A stretch of DNA of 64,000 nucleotides from an uncultured Paracoccaceae bacterium. GTDB lineage: Bacteria; Pseudomonadota; Alphaproteobacteria; Rhodobacterales; Rhodobacteraceae. The DNA lies in the NCBI GenBank assembly GCA_947488175.1, contig CANKYO010000004.1, forward strand, positions 1-64,000, given 5' to 3'. Shown one piece after another: positions 10,101 through 20,347 of this stretch. A program made the translations under genes and the position numbers. Every line of letters begins with the position of its first letter. Position 1 is the stretch's first letter. A model generated the notes under the pieces. The model was not told the origin of the DNA. It saw nothing but the letters and a program-made list of their open reading frames with translations, and searched no databases.

Positions 10101-10352
10101 TTCCGCCGAAACGCGGCGAATGCCATCTATCGCGCGCACTTTGCCCTCAATAGGGACGATGATCGTATCGGCGACCTCTTGCGGGGTTGCGCCGGGATAC
10201 GCGACCGATACCTGAATGGCGCCAAGGTCGATCTTGGGGAAATTCTTGACCGTGATCGAAAAGAGGCTCGACAGACCTGCAAGGATCAATCCGATCATAA
10301 GGAGATTGGAAAAGACAGGATTTGATGCGGCGGCGCGAATAAGGCCTCTCAT
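7191..10352 (-). CDS. RND-family inner-membrane efflux pump (AcrB/MexB-like permease)
   Basis: A 1053-residue proton-driven transporter of the HAE/HME superfamily. Transmembrane helix 1 is at residues 13-32. A large periplasmic porter loop follows to about residue 320, then a helix block containing ILALGVVVDDAIVVGENTF, where the paired Asp residues are the proton-relay positions of TM4. A second porter loop lies at about 545-850 and the final helix block includes FGVVGLSGIVINSALLLI. The length matches the family. Its ATG overlaps the adaptor TGA by four bases. With the adaptor and outer-membrane channel it should form a complete tripartite exporter. Many RND pumps of this branch export drugs or organic acids; specificity is not visible. 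Confidence 0.95.
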   Translation of the reverse strand: MRGLIRAAASNPVFSNLLMIGLILAGLSSLFSITVKNFPKIDLGAIQVSVAYPGATPQEVADTIIVPIEGKVRAIDGIRRVSAEAVTGNASVTLSLERGAEPRVVLDDVKAALGEITVFPSGSESPIVVEAEAPELAIQLVVTGPLPVTDIKDLAFEIREELLAFPNITSVDMSGAPEDQIDILVSQRTLDAYGTGLRDLAAQITNESLNLSGGTLLSDRERLQLRTEGKAQTGTEFGALPIVSSADGAVLTLSDIAKVQDGLADSGIVSTLNGDPAVFLSINREGDQQILELVETTQDYLNTRLKPRLPETVDVIEWRNEAELLNGRIDLLSANAIVGFVLILVLLAVTLEVRVAFWVVIGIATAFIASFSLMAVFGVTINQLSLFGFILALGVVVDDAIVVGENTFSRRQSGDASLKAAQEGVLRVAGPVFFAVATTMCAFVPLLLLPGTSGSFIAPVASVVLLVLFFSLIDSLFILPHHLASISDRPARRWSPFRLLGLLRKLIGGSLDYVGRTLVRRAARFAVRQPLFVILTSFGLFFASLSLLSGGQVKFVFFPDIEGDYVVGTLEMPEGVSEVETAVRAQAVAAAAMRVAARIADDQALASDDVLQATVIAIGYALAAGDPGGVGTGSTDTATIEAKIMSAEQRSFSAAVFERLWREETADIPGIVQLTFSSSVVPIGADIALQVGSKSDDARVFAVNQIKDALAARQGILSLRDSEATTSQEAVFIPTENAKSLGVTVNDVAREIRSAVFGELVTTLQRNEEEIDVRVRLPESERTDLNDLADYRVRIGSQLVPISSLGSFTLSNAPSTISRVDARRITTILADVDETITTGGAEIRMLQEQVLPEIQERYPDVTMELSGEAEEQDDFGPSLAVNFGLALFAIFALLTLALRSYINPILILLTIPFGFMGALIGHAVLGLDLTLLSIFGVVGLSGIVINSALLLITTADRNVEDVQDWNSAVVGAVVSRFRPIFLTTLTTFLGVTPLVLETSIQAQFLIPTAISLGAGILIGSLFVLFLVPAYLAAARYTAAVLLTPVLGRRRAIS

Positions 10353-11512
10353 TGGTCAGCACTTTCACCAAGTGCGGCTTGCGCACCTTCAGAGGACACG
10401 CGCACTTTCAACCCTTCGATTGCATTTGGCAGGCGCGTTGTCACCACGCCCATCCCAACCTCAAGCGACCCTGACCGCAGGATCATGCGATCACCCGCGC
10501 GCCGATCCAGCACGGCCGGTATCTGCGTGAGCGCACCATCCACGACGCCCCAAATGCGATCACCGGTTTGAACCGCGGCCACCGGCACCGACAGCAACCT
10601 GTCTGAACTGCCCGGCAATGGGATGGAAACATCAAAGAGGGAATTGATCCGAAAGACTCCACCCCTTGTGTCAAAAGGTTGGCTGACCGTGACCAGCACG
10701 CCCGTTGTTTGTGTGGCCGCTTCGTTCGTCAATGCGATCCGACTAATGACCCCTGGCTTTTGCGCGCCAGACCCATCCGTCGCAGTGACCGTGACCCGCC
10801 GGCCGATAAGATCTTCACCTTGCTCAACAGCGTAAAGCTGCTCGGCATTCAGCCGCACCAACAGTTCCGCTTCATCTGCGGCCACCAACCTGCCCACTTC
10901 AGTTCCAGGCTGCAGGAACTGGCCAAGCGACAAGGTTTCTTGCGCGACAACAGCGTCGAAAGGGGCCGTGATGGTCGCTTGCCGTTGCGCCAGCTCTGCT
11001 GACAAAAGGGCGGCGTTGCGTTGTTTCAATTGCGCCTCTGCGGCTGCGAGGTTCGCTGTCGTGGTCGCAAGTGCCGCCTGAGACGAGATATTTCGTTCGG
11101 CAAGTGTGCTGATACGCGTCAGTTCTTTCTCAAGGCGCTCGCGCTCAGCCTCAGCAGCTGAGATATCGGCCTCTGCCCTGATGACGTCCGTTTCAAGCCG
11201 CGCAGCATCCAATTCAAAAATGCGTTCGCCATTCTCCAGCCGCTGGCCCAGTTGAAACCTCTCGTTGATCCATACGACGCGGCCGGCCAACTCTGTTGTC
11301 ACGGGTACTTCCGACGATGCCTTCAAAAGCGCGGTTTGATTGACACTGGCCTCGACATCTGCACGCTCGACAAGGGCTACTTCCACGACCGGCAAGCGCT
11401 GGGGGAGAGCTACGGCGACGTTTGTCGCAGTGCCTGGCTGCGAAAACAGCAGATAACCGCCGTATAAAGCAGCAACGCCGACTGCAGCCAAAATCAAGTC
11501 CATTATACGCAT
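10349..11512 (-). CDS. RND efflux periplasmic adaptor (membrane fusion protein)
   Basis: A 387-residue HlyD/AcrA-type adaptor. Residues 5-22 form a signal-anchor helix. A lipoyl half-motif (VTTELAGRVVWINERF) is followed by a coiled-coil hairpin at about 105-185 (EADISAAEAERERLEKEL and later ANLAAAEAQLKQRN), the second lipoyl half (ATITAPFDAVVAQ) and then the beta-barrel and membrane-proximal domains. It would bridge the inner-membrane pump encoded next and the outer-membrane channel. It is first in the operon, and the divergent AraC-type regulator gene begins about 100 bases away, suggesting local control. Confidence 0.93.
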   Translation of the reverse strand: MRIMDLILAAVGVAALYGGYLLFSQPGTATNVAVALPQRLPVVEVALVERADVEASVNQTALLKASSEVPVTTELAGRVVWINERFQLGQRLENGERIFELDAARLETDVIRAEADISAAEAERERLEKELTRISTLAERNISSQAALATTTANLAAAEAQLKQRNAALLSAELAQRQATITAPFDAVVAQETLSLGQFLQPGTEVGRLVAADEAELLVRLNAEQLYAVEQGEDLIGRRVTVTATDGSGAQKPGVISRIALTNEAATQTTGVLVTVSQPFDTRGGVFRINSLFDVSIPLPGSSDRLLSVPVAAVQTGDRIWGVVDGALTQIPAVLDRRAGDRMILRSGSLEVGMGVVTTRLPNAIEGLKVRVSSEGAQAALGESADQ

Positions 11513-11584
11513 ATTTTCACCTCATCTGTGCGCGAAACCTTACGCGTGGTTTTGAGCCTGAACACAGGGCGAGGGCGAAAACGC

Positions 11585-11596
11585 TTCGAATTCGAA
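11585..11596. promoter_or_regulatory. 12-bp palindrome in the efflux/AraC divergent region
   Basis: TTCGAATTCGAA is a perfect 12-base palindrome lying just upstream of the AraC-type gene and about 70 bases upstream of the adaptor start. Its position suits an operator, but a palindrome this short can arise by chance, and AraC proteins usually bind direct repeats. Confidence 0.3.
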
Positions 11597-11616
11597 AGAG
11601 GATGGTCGAAATTCAA

Positions 11617-12534
11617 ATGGTCACGTCGCAACAAGCTTTGTGTGCACCACAAGTTGCGGTATGTCCTGTATCAATGGATACATTCGCCGACTTCTACCAA
11701 AACTCGGAATACGCTTCGTTCGAGCAAGACGTGCGACGTGGCGGCACGTTCGGGCTTACCTTTTTGGACGTCAAGCAGGGTGCCATCGAGACGGCAGACC
11801 CGGCCATCCCCGAGGTTCCATTTGTCACCACGATGAACAAGCACGACGCGTTCCAATATGACTTTGGCGATGGCTGGAAAACACACAGCTATGCGCAAGG
11901 CGTTGTTGATATACAGCCCCCCAACCAAGAATGCCGGTTCCGATTGCCCGATCTTCACCTGCGCATCGCCTTTGCCCCCGAACAACAGCTTCGCGTGCTG
12001 CTCGATGAACGGGGGATGTCATTGACGGCCCTCGAAGGCTTTTCCGGCCAGTTTCGGTCATCGGCCATGGCTTTTGCGCTGATCCAAGATATGTGGCGTC
12101 TTTCTTTGTACGACGATCCGGCCACAAACCTGATGATCGACGGGCTCTGGTTGAGCTTGGTGTCCAAATTGCTGGCGGATACCGACAAGAAACTTGGACT
12201 TGCGCCAGCTTCCGCAATCGGTGACGCGCGATTGGGACGGGTCGTTGAGTATATAGAAGAGCATCTATCCGAACCGTTATGTGTCGGAAATCTCGCCGCA
12301 GTCGCCTGCATGAGCACAACGCAGTTCAGCCGAAGCTTCAAAAGCGCGCTGGGGCAAACACCGGCAAAGTACGTTACGCAGCGCCGCTGCCGAAAGGCTG
12401 AAGAGCTGTTGCGGAAAACGAAATTGCCAGTCACTGCGGTCGCCGCCATCTGCGGCTTTCGGAACGTGAGCTACTTCTGGACAGTATTCAAACGAGAAAC
12501 AGGTCGAACCCCTGCCGAGACAAGGCAGCACTGA
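11617..12534 (+). CDS. AraC-family transcriptional regulator
   Basis: Residues about 205-305 form the double helix-turn-helix domain of the AraC/XylS family: RVVEYIEEHLSEPLCVGNLA, then SRSFKSALGQTPAKYV and a second HTH with AAICGFRNVSYFWTVFKRETGRTPAE. The N-terminal 200 residues are an unrecognised sensor domain. The frame is open to 11422 inside the divergent adaptor gene. Candidate ATGs are 11602, 11617 and 11674; an AAAGAGGA element at 11595-11602 overlaps the first and sits far from the second, so the start is uncertain. Divergence from the RND operon suggests it controls efflux expression; this is inferred from position. Confidence 0.85.
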   Translation: MVTSQQALCAPQVAVCPVSMDTFADFYQNSEYASFEQDVRRGGTFGLTFLDVKQGAIETADPAIPEVPFVTTMNKHDAFQYDFGDGWKTHSYAQGVVDIQPPNQECRFRLPDLHLRIAFAPEQQLRVLLDERGMSLTALEGFSGQFRSSAMAFALIQDMWRLSLYDDPATNLMIDGLWLSLVSKLLADTDKKLGLAPASAIGDARLGRVVEYIEEHLSEPLCVGNLAAVACMSTTQFSRSFKSALGQTPAKYVTQRRCRKAEELLRKTKLPVTAVAAICGFRNVSYFWTVFKRETGRTPAETRQH

Positions 12535-12801
12535 AGACGGTTCTTGGCGTGCTAGGCTTGAAGTGTTTGTCCTTTTGCAGAAGTCAGTCCGCGAAAACAA
12601 AGTAGTGCTTAACCTGAATAAGCTAGGTTCAAGGGTGGCTTGCTGATCGATCGAAGAAGCCGTTGCCGTGCGAAAGGACAAGAATTAGTTTTTTGTTGCC
12701 ATCAATGAAACGTATCTACTCAAAGTGGATCACCTTGCTATCGGCCTACCGAAGCCGCAAGGAAGCTACCTAACAAATGTCCGCTTTCGCAATTTGGTGA
12801 A
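12535..12801. other. intergenic sequence with no recognisable gene
   Basis: This stretch between the AraC-type gene and the transposase remnant has lower GC than its surroundings. I see no ORF with a ribosome binding site and no clear terminal inverted repeat of an insertion sequence. Confidence 0.4.
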
Positions 12802-13225
12802 CTAACTTCGCAGTCGCAGCGAATGGCTGCGTCCCACCGTTTTGTGGAAAGGCAGCATGTTGCTGGCGCGGAGAAGATCGCGCTGAGCGGAGTGCATGTG
12901 CCTTTCTTGTCGGGCTTTGCGGGTTTGCTGTGGTGCAGGAAAGATCTTGGCCAGTTTGGAGAGGTTTTGGGCGCTGGCAGCGAGGAGGAAATCGTCATTC
13001 GCGCCGCATGGACTGCGTAATCGGAGACGACCCAGACCCAGAATGCGTTTGAGGTGGGCGAAGAGAATCTCGACCTTCTTTCGCAGCTTTGACGAGACCT
13101 TGTATTCGGACGACTTTATGATGGCGCGTGCAACGCCCCAGGCATCTTCGTGTTTTTCGCGGGTGTTTTTCGGGCATCAGCATTCGGGCAGCACTTCGGC
13201 TTGATGGGCATGCAACACAGGTGTG
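12802..13225 (-). pseudogene. IS1182-type transposase remnant (C-terminal part, frameshifted)
   Basis: Reading the minus strand back from the TAG at 12802-12804 gives a peptide containing DAWGVARAIIKSSEYKVSSK, RKKVEILFAHLKRILGLGRL and GANDDFLLAASAQNLSKLAK, which matches the C terminus of IS1182/DUF772-type transposases. Further upstream the family's cysteine segment (PIKPKCCPNADARKTPA) is present but in another frame, so a frameshift lies near 13155-13175; the original frame also meets a TGA at 13177-13179. The N-terminal and catalytic parts are missing. It is an inactive fragment. Confidence 0.75.
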
Positions 13226-13534
13226 TTGGAAGTCTCCGCGCCCCCCGCGCGCTCCCTTTTGCCAAATGCGACGACTTTACAGCAACTTCATTAAGACTGC
13301 GGGTCAGTGCTCTTGCGTTTCTCGAGGCAGCTTGCTGGTTAAATCCAAATGCTCAGTCTTCTTTAAAAACCACTTTGGGGGTGTTATTGGGGGTATCCAA
13401 ACGGTGCTGAAAAGAAAAAAATATTCTAAATCAATATCTTTAGTGCCAATTGGGGGTCCGTGTGGGCACCAATTCAAAGAAAATCAGTACGTTATAGGCC
13501 GAAGCTACAGCGCCTTAGAAGCGCTGCAACCCAC
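13226..13534. other. AT-richer intergenic stretch downstream of frcA
   Basis: No credible gene is present. The sequence TTGGGGGT occurs three times (13375, 13387 and 13450), and an AT-rich run lies between. This may be the far edge of the region disturbed by the insertion element. I see no attachment site that I can support. Confidence 0.4.
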
Positions 13535-14299
13535 TCAATGCACCGGCGGGTCCTTCGCACCGGTCATGAAGGCGACGGCGTCGGACATGGTGTAGTCCTT
13601 GGGATCGATCACGCAGAGCCGCTTGCCAAGCCTGTGAACGTGGATCCTGTCGGCCACTTCAAAGACATGCGGCATGTTGTGGCTGATCAGGATAATCGGA
13701 ATGCCGCGCGACCGTACATCAAGGATCAGCTCCAGCACACGCCGGGATTCCTTTACCCCCAAAGCGGCGGTCGGCTCATCCAGGATAATCACCTTCGATC
13801 CGAAGGCCGCTGCCCGGGCCACGGCAACACCCTGCCGCTGTCCGCCTGACAAAGTTTCCACCGCCTGATTGATATTCTGGATCGTCATCAGCCCCAACTC
13901 GGTTAGCTTGTCGCGGGCAAATGCCTCCATCGCCTGCTTGTCCAGCTTTCGAAACCACTTACCCATGATCCCCGGCTTGCGTAACTCGCGGCCCATGAAC
14001 ATGTTGTCGGCGATTGACAGGGCCGGGCTGACCGCCAGTGTCTGATAAACCGTTTCAATCCCCGCATCGCGCGCATCGGTTGGTGAATGGAAATGGGTGC
14101 GCTGACCTTCAAGGTAAATCTCACCGTTGTCCGGGGCAACCGCCCCCGACAGTGCCTTGATCAGCGTTGACTTTCCTGCTCCGTTATCCCCGATCACAGC
14201 AAGAATTTCGCCGGGATACAGTTCAAAATCGCATTGGTCGAGCGCGACAACCTTGCCGTACTTCTTGGTCAGGTTCGTTCCCTTCAGGATAGGTTCCAT
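13535..14299 (-). CDS. frcA: fructose-type sugar ABC transporter ATP-binding protein
   Basis: A 254-residue single-domain ABC ATPase of the CUT2 class. Walker A is GDNGAGKST near residue 40, the signature is ETLSGGQRQGVAVARA, Walker B is KVIILDEPTAAL, and the switch His lies in LISHNM. CUT2 ATPases usually carry two ABC domains; single-domain versions such as FrcA are known from the rhizobial fructose system, and motifs such as KPGIMGKWFRKLDK and DYTMSDAVAFMTGAK agree with that family. The longer frame upstream is permease sequence read in another frame. The ATG shares one base with the permease TGA. It powers import with the products of the two preceding genes. Confidence 0.85.
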   Translation of the reverse strand: MEPILKGTNLTKKYGKVVALDQCDFELYPGEILAVIGDNGAGKSTLIKALSGAVAPDNGEIYLEGQRTHFHSPTDARDAGIETVYQTLAVSPALSIADNMFMGRELRKPGIMGKWFRKLDKQAMEAFARDKLTELGLMTIQNINQAVETLSGGQRQGVAVARAAAFGSKVIILDEPTAALGVKESRRVLELILDVRSRGIPIILISHNMPHVFEVADRIHVHRLGKRLCVIDPKDYTMSDAVAFMTGAKDPPVH

Positions 14300-15453
14300 C
14301 ACGCCGATACCTTTCTGATCCACTGATCCACCGCCACCGCACCGATGATCAGCGCGCCGATGATAAGATAGGTCCATTGCGCATTCGCCCCGGCCATGCG
14401 CAGGCCCAGTTCGAACACACCGACAATCAGCGCACCAAAAAACGCGCCCCAGGTCGATCCGCGGCCCCCGAACAACGATATGCCGCCAATCACGACAGCA
14501 GTAATCGACTGTATATTCCCCACCACCCCGGTTGAGGCTGACGGCGATACCGATCCCAGCCGCCCGATCATGACCCAAGCCGCAATGGCACAGATAAATC
14601 CGGACAACATGTAAACCGACATCAGCGTCCCCTTGACGTTAACACCCGCCAGTTCCGCCGCCTCCGGATCATCGCCCACGGCATAGACATGGCGCCCCCA
14701 GGCCGTCGATCGCAGCATATAGGCCAGAATGATCGCCAACAGGATCAACACCAACACGCCATAGGTGATCTTGGTCTGCCACAGCAGGTCGAGCAGAAAC
14801 TGGTCCGTCTCATTGGGGCGAAGACGTTCATAAGTGATGCCGCGGGCGTTTTCGATCCAGATGACGAGTTGCTCGTTCGGCTTGTAGCCCAGCCATTGCA
14901 GAACCGGTGCATCGTCGCGGATTTCGCGGGGCCGGATCGTCTCATTACGCGAATAGATGTAATTCGTGGCCAGCACGATCTGCCAGATGCCGAGCGTGGC
15001 AATAAAAGGCGGGATCTTGACGCGGCTGACCAGCCAACCGGACACGGCGCCCAGCCCTGTGCCTACGACAAAGCCACACAAAATCGCAAACGATGGCGGA
15101 AAGCCATATCGAAACGTAAACTGCCCCATGATGACAGAGCAGAAGACGGCAATCGCCCCGACGGACAGGTCAATGCCAGCGGTCAGAATGATCAGTGACT
15201 GGGCCAGCGCCAGGATGCCGACAATCTGAATTTGCTGAAACACCAGCGCCATCTGCGGCAGGAACCGGGGGCCAAGCCATCCGGTAAAGATGATAATCGC
15301 GACCAGCAGCACGATCAGCGGCACCAGCGACGGCGTCCGGTGCAGCGTGGATTGCAGCATCATCAATGGCGTCTTGCGCTCCTGCGCGAACGCCGCCACC
15401 GATTGTTCAGCACCTTCCAGAACAGCCTCGTAATTGTCGCTCTTGTCAGTCAT
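14299..15453 (-). CDS. frcC: fructose-type sugar ABC transporter permease
   Basis: A 384-residue BPD_transp_2 (ribose/fructose class) permease. After a hydrophilic N-terminal tail of about 50 residues it has roughly nine or ten transmembrane helices, and the conserved AQSLIILTAGIDLSVGAIAVF segment contains the family's EAA-like region. I chose the ATG at 15453 because it follows an AGGGGAGAG ribosome binding site; the frame is open up to 15522. It forms the inner-membrane channel for sugar delivered by the binding protein. It lies between frcB and frcA, with a stable hairpin in the frcB-frcC gap. Confidence 0.88.
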   Translation of the reverse strand: MTDKSDNYEAVLEGAEQSVAAFAQERKTPLMMLQSTLHRTPSLVPLIVLLVAIIIFTGWLGPRFLPQMALVFQQIQIVGILALAQSLIILTAGIDLSVGAIAVFCSVIMGQFTFRYGFPPSFAILCGFVVGTGLGAVSGWLVSRVKIPPFIATLGIWQIVLATNYIYSRNETIRPREIRDDAPVLQWLGYKPNEQLVIWIENARGITYERLRPNETDQFLLDLLWQTKITYGVLVLILLAIILAYMLRSTAWGRHVYAVGDDPEAAELAGVNVKGTLMSVYMLSGFICAIAAWVMIGRLGSVSPSASTGVVGNIQSITAVVIGGISLFGGRGSTWGAFFGALIVGVFELGLRMAGANAQWTYLIIGALIIGAVAVDQWIRKVSA

Positions 15454-15496
15454 CTGCAACTCTCCCCTGAGCGTCTGGTTCTGCAATCCTGTGTCA

Positions 15497-15519
15497 GGGG
15501 CGGGCCAGCGGTCCGCCCC
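15497..15519 (-). promoter_or_regulatory. intercistronic hairpin between frcB and frcC
   Basis: Arms 15497-15506 and 15510-15519 pair over ten bases with one G-T wobble around a three-base loop. No T run follows. Such hairpins after the binding-protein gene often stabilise the upstream mRNA or reduce read-through, giving more binding protein than permease. Confidence 0.6.
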
Positions 15520-15548
15520 CAAGGATTGGCTAGCTTGCAGGGGTTAGA

Positions 15549-16568
15549 TCACCCCCAGCACAGATCAGTGCCTTCCTCGACCGAAATCGACTCGACCCCG
15601 TCAACCGGCTGATCGGTGACAAGGGCTACGCCGGTGTCAAAGAACTCCTTGCCTTCCGTGTTCTCAGGCAGGGTGCCATCAGCGGCATAGGCCGCAATCG
15701 CCTCGATCCCCAGCGATGCCATCAGCAGCGGATATTGCTGCGATGTGGCACCGATCACACCGTCGGCCACATCGGCCACACCCGGGCAACCGCCATCAAC
15801 CGACACGATCAGCACATCTTCCTGACGACCAACCGCCACCAGCGCCTCATAAGCGCCAGACGCCGCAGGTTCGTTGATGGTGTAGACGACGTTGATATCG
15901 GGATCGATCGCCAGGCAGTTTTCCATCGCCGTGCGCCCGCCTTCTTCGTTGCCCGCCGTCACCTCATTGCAGATGATCCGCTCATCGGTTTCGTCACCCC
16001 AGCGCGACGGATCGCCCAGATTAATGCCGAACCCTTGCAGGAAACCCTGGTCACGCAGCACGCCGACCGTTGGCTGGCTGATTGCCAGATCAAGCATCGC
16101 GATCTTGGCGTCAGCCGCGGCGTCGCCAAGGGCACCGGCCGCCCACTGACCGATCAATTCACCGGCAAGGAAATTGTCAGTGGCAAACGTGGCATCAGCG
16201 GCATCAATCGGGTCGAGCGGTGTATCCAGCGCGATCACCAGCAAACCGGCCTCGCGGGCCGCCTCGACCGATGGAACAATGGCCGCCGTATCAGATGCGG
16301 TAATCAGAATACCCGACGCGCCGTTGGCAATGCAGGTCTCAATGGCCGCCACCTGCGCCTCATTATCGCCGTCGATCTGACCGGCATAGGAATTCAGCGT
16401 GATGCCCAGTTCCGCCGCTTTGGCCTCGGCTCCTTCACGCATTTTGACGAAGAACGGGTTGGTATCAGTCTTTGTGATCAAACAGGCCGATGTGCCATGA
16501 GCATCGGCCATGGCCGACCCGGCAGTTGTCATGCCAACAAGCGCAGTTCCAATTAGCAGTCTTTTCAT
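15549..16568 (-). CDS. frcB: fructose-type sugar ABC transporter substrate-binding protein
   Basis: A 339-residue periplasmic binding protein of the Peripla_BP_4 (ribose-binding-like) family. The signal peptide is [20 protein letters not shown] with cleavage near AMA. The mature part opens with [20 protein letters not shown] and contains [37 protein letters not shown] and [11 protein letters not shown], ending in DLCWG; these segments closely follow rhizobial FrcB. It would capture fructose or related hexoses and deliver them to FrcC. It is the first gene of the operon, and the gap to the divergent ROK gene contains a candidate operator. Confidence 0.88.
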   Translation of the reverse strand: MKRLLIGTALVGMTTAGSAMADAHGTSACLITKTDTNPFFVKMREGAEAKAAELGITLNSYAGQIDGDNEAQVAAIETCIANGASGILITASDTAAIVPSVEAAREAGLLVIALDTPLDPIDAADATFATDNFLAGELIGQWAAGALGDAAADAKIAMLDLAISQPTVGVLRDQGFLQGFGINLGDPSRWGDETDERIICNEVTAGNEEGGRTAMENCLAIDPDINVVYTINEPAASGAYEALVAVGRQEDVLIVSVDGGCPGVADVADGVIGATSQQYPLLMASLGIEAIAAYAADGTLPENTEGKEFFDTGVALVTDQPVDGVESISVEEGTDLCWG

Positions 16569-16672
16569 AATTTCCTCCCAGAAACGCGGTTTTAGGTGAG
16601 GGAAGCCCCCTCCCCGACACGCCCGGATTGATCGGGCGAATGTCCCTACCCAACGCGATTCTCACGAACCTG

Positions 16673-16705
16673 TCAATTAATTAGTTAACTTTCCTTATTA
16701 ATTGA
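16673..16705. promoter_or_regulatory. candidate ROK repressor operator
   Basis: TCAATTAAT (16673-16681) and ATTAATTGA (16697-16705) are perfect nine-base inverted arms 15 bases apart, in an AT-rich patch between divergent frcB and the ROK gene. Position, symmetry and AT content fit a sugar-responsive operator controlling both directions. Confidence 0.6.
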
Positions 16706-16737
16706 AACCATGTAATGTAACGGTTGGAGGATGCCCG

Positions 16738-17949
16738 ATGACACGCGGCCATGACATTCCCGACATAAGGTCAATCAGCGCGGGGCTGAGCCAGAAGGGC
16801 GTGCGTGATCATAACGAACGGCTGTTGTTGTCCCTGCTCCAGCGGCACGGCGACATGCCCGGCAGCGATCTGGCGCGACGGGCCGGCCTGTCACCACCTA
16901 CGGTGTCGGCCATCCTCAAACGGCTGGAAAATGACGGGCTTCTTGAACGCGGCGAACCGCAACGCGGCAAGGTCGGCAAGCCGTCGGTCCCGATGAAGCT
17001 GTCCCCCGGCGGGGTTCTGTCCTTCGGGCTCAAAATCGGGCGACGCTCTGCCGACTTGCTGGTGATGGATTTCGCGGGTCGTATCAGGCACCAGCGCCAG
17101 ACCACCTATCCCTACCCCATGCCAGAGGATGTCTTTGGGTTCGTGGCCGACAGCGTGGCAGACATCACCACCCTGCTTGGCCCGCAGGCCGCAGCCCGCA
17201 TTTGCGGCATCGGTGTCGCCGCCCCGTTCGAGATGTGGAATTGGAGCGACCTGACAGGGCGCGCCGCCGAAACCTTTTTGTCATGGAAAAACATAGATAT
17301 CCGCGACCGGATCGCACAGATCACCAGTCTGCCCGTTCTGATCGTCAATGATGCCACCGCCGCCTGCCAGGCGGAACATGTGTATGGCCGGGGAAAAGCT
17401 TTCCGCGATTACGCGTATTTCTTCGTTGGGGCGTTTGTCGGCGGGGGCATCGTGCTGAACCATTCTGTCTTTGAAGGGCGCCAAGGCAATGCCGGTGCCC
17501 TGGGGTCCCTGCGCAGCATTGGGCCAGACGGAAAAAACCGGCAACTGGTCGATACGGCCTCACTTCATCTGCTTGAGGCGCGATTGAAAGCGGCATCAAT
17601 TGACCCCGCCCTCCTTTGGCAATCGCCACAGGACTGGGGCGCATTTGCGGATCACGTCGATCCCTGGCTGGACCAGACCGGGCTGGAACTGGCCAAGGCG
17701 AGCCTGTCGACATGCGCCGTGATTGACTTTGAGGCGATCCTGATTGACGGGGCTTTTCCAAGTGCGGTGCGCGGCGATCTGGTTGAACGGGTCCGGCATC
17801 ACATCATGGATCAGGACACAAGAGGATTGATCCTGCCCGCCATCGAAAGCGGCAATATCGGCGGCAATGCACGGGCCATAGGCGCGGCCTGCGGACCGGT
17901 CTTTTCGCAGTATTTCCTGAATACGAATGCCGGGCTGGCAGTCGCGTAA
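16738..17949 (+). CDS. frcR: ROK-family transcriptional repressor (FrcR/XylR type)
   Basis: A 403-residue ROK protein. An N-terminal winged helix-turn-helix (about residues 20-80: GVRDHNERLLLSLLQRHG, then DLARRAGLSPPTVSAILKRL) is followed by an actin-like sugar-kinase domain with IVNDATAACQAEHVYG and FVGAFVGGGIVLN. ROK regulators normally bind the imported sugar or its phosphate and release DNA. I chose the ATG at 16738 seven bases after GGAGG; the ATG at 16731 is out of frame. Its divergence from frcBCA and the palindrome between them suggest it represses sugar uptake. The specific ligand is inferred. Confidence 0.85.
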   Translation: MTRGHDIPDIRSISAGLSQKGVRDHNERLLLSLLQRHGDMPGSDLARRAGLSPPTVSAILKRLENDGLLERGEPQRGKVGKPSVPMKLSPGGVLSFGLKIGRRSADLLVMDFAGRIRHQRQTTYPYPMPEDVFGFVADSVADITTLLGPQAAARICGIGVAAPFEMWNWSDLTGRAAETFLSWKNIDIRDRIAQITSLPVLIVNDATAACQAEHVYGRGKAFRDYAYFFVGAFVGGGIVLNHSVFEGRQGNAGALGSLRSIGPDGKNRQLVDTASLHLLEARLKAASIDPALLWQSPQDWGAFADHVDPWLDQTGLELAKASLSTCAVIDFEAILIDGAFPSAVRGDLVERVRHHIMDQDTRGLILPAIESGNIGGNARAIGAACGPVFSQYFLNTNAGLAVA

Positions 17950-17975
17950 GGCGCGCGACATCCCCGCGCGCCTTA
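17947..17975. terminator. bidirectional terminator hairpin between the ROK gene and katG
   Basis: TAAGGCGCGC (17947-17956) and GCGCGCCTTA (17966-17975) form a perfect ten-base stem with a nine-base loop. It begins in the ROK stop codon and lies between convergent genes, so it can serve both. The T run is short. Confidence 0.65.
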
Positions 17976-17992
17976 TCACTCATCACTTCGGA

Positions 17993-20251
<2,259 letters not shown>

Positions 20252-20347
20252 TCATCGCTGCAGCATTGCTTTGCTATGTTTCGTTTGTACCAAGTTTGTT
20301 TCATTAGTTTAAGTTGAATCTCCTGATTGGCGCCATAAGATCACCTT

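Noticed and set aside
13375..13457. Three copies of TTGGGGGT as a possible attachment or binding array
   Set aside because: Spacing is irregular (12 and 63 bases), the motif is short and no integrase gene is nearby.
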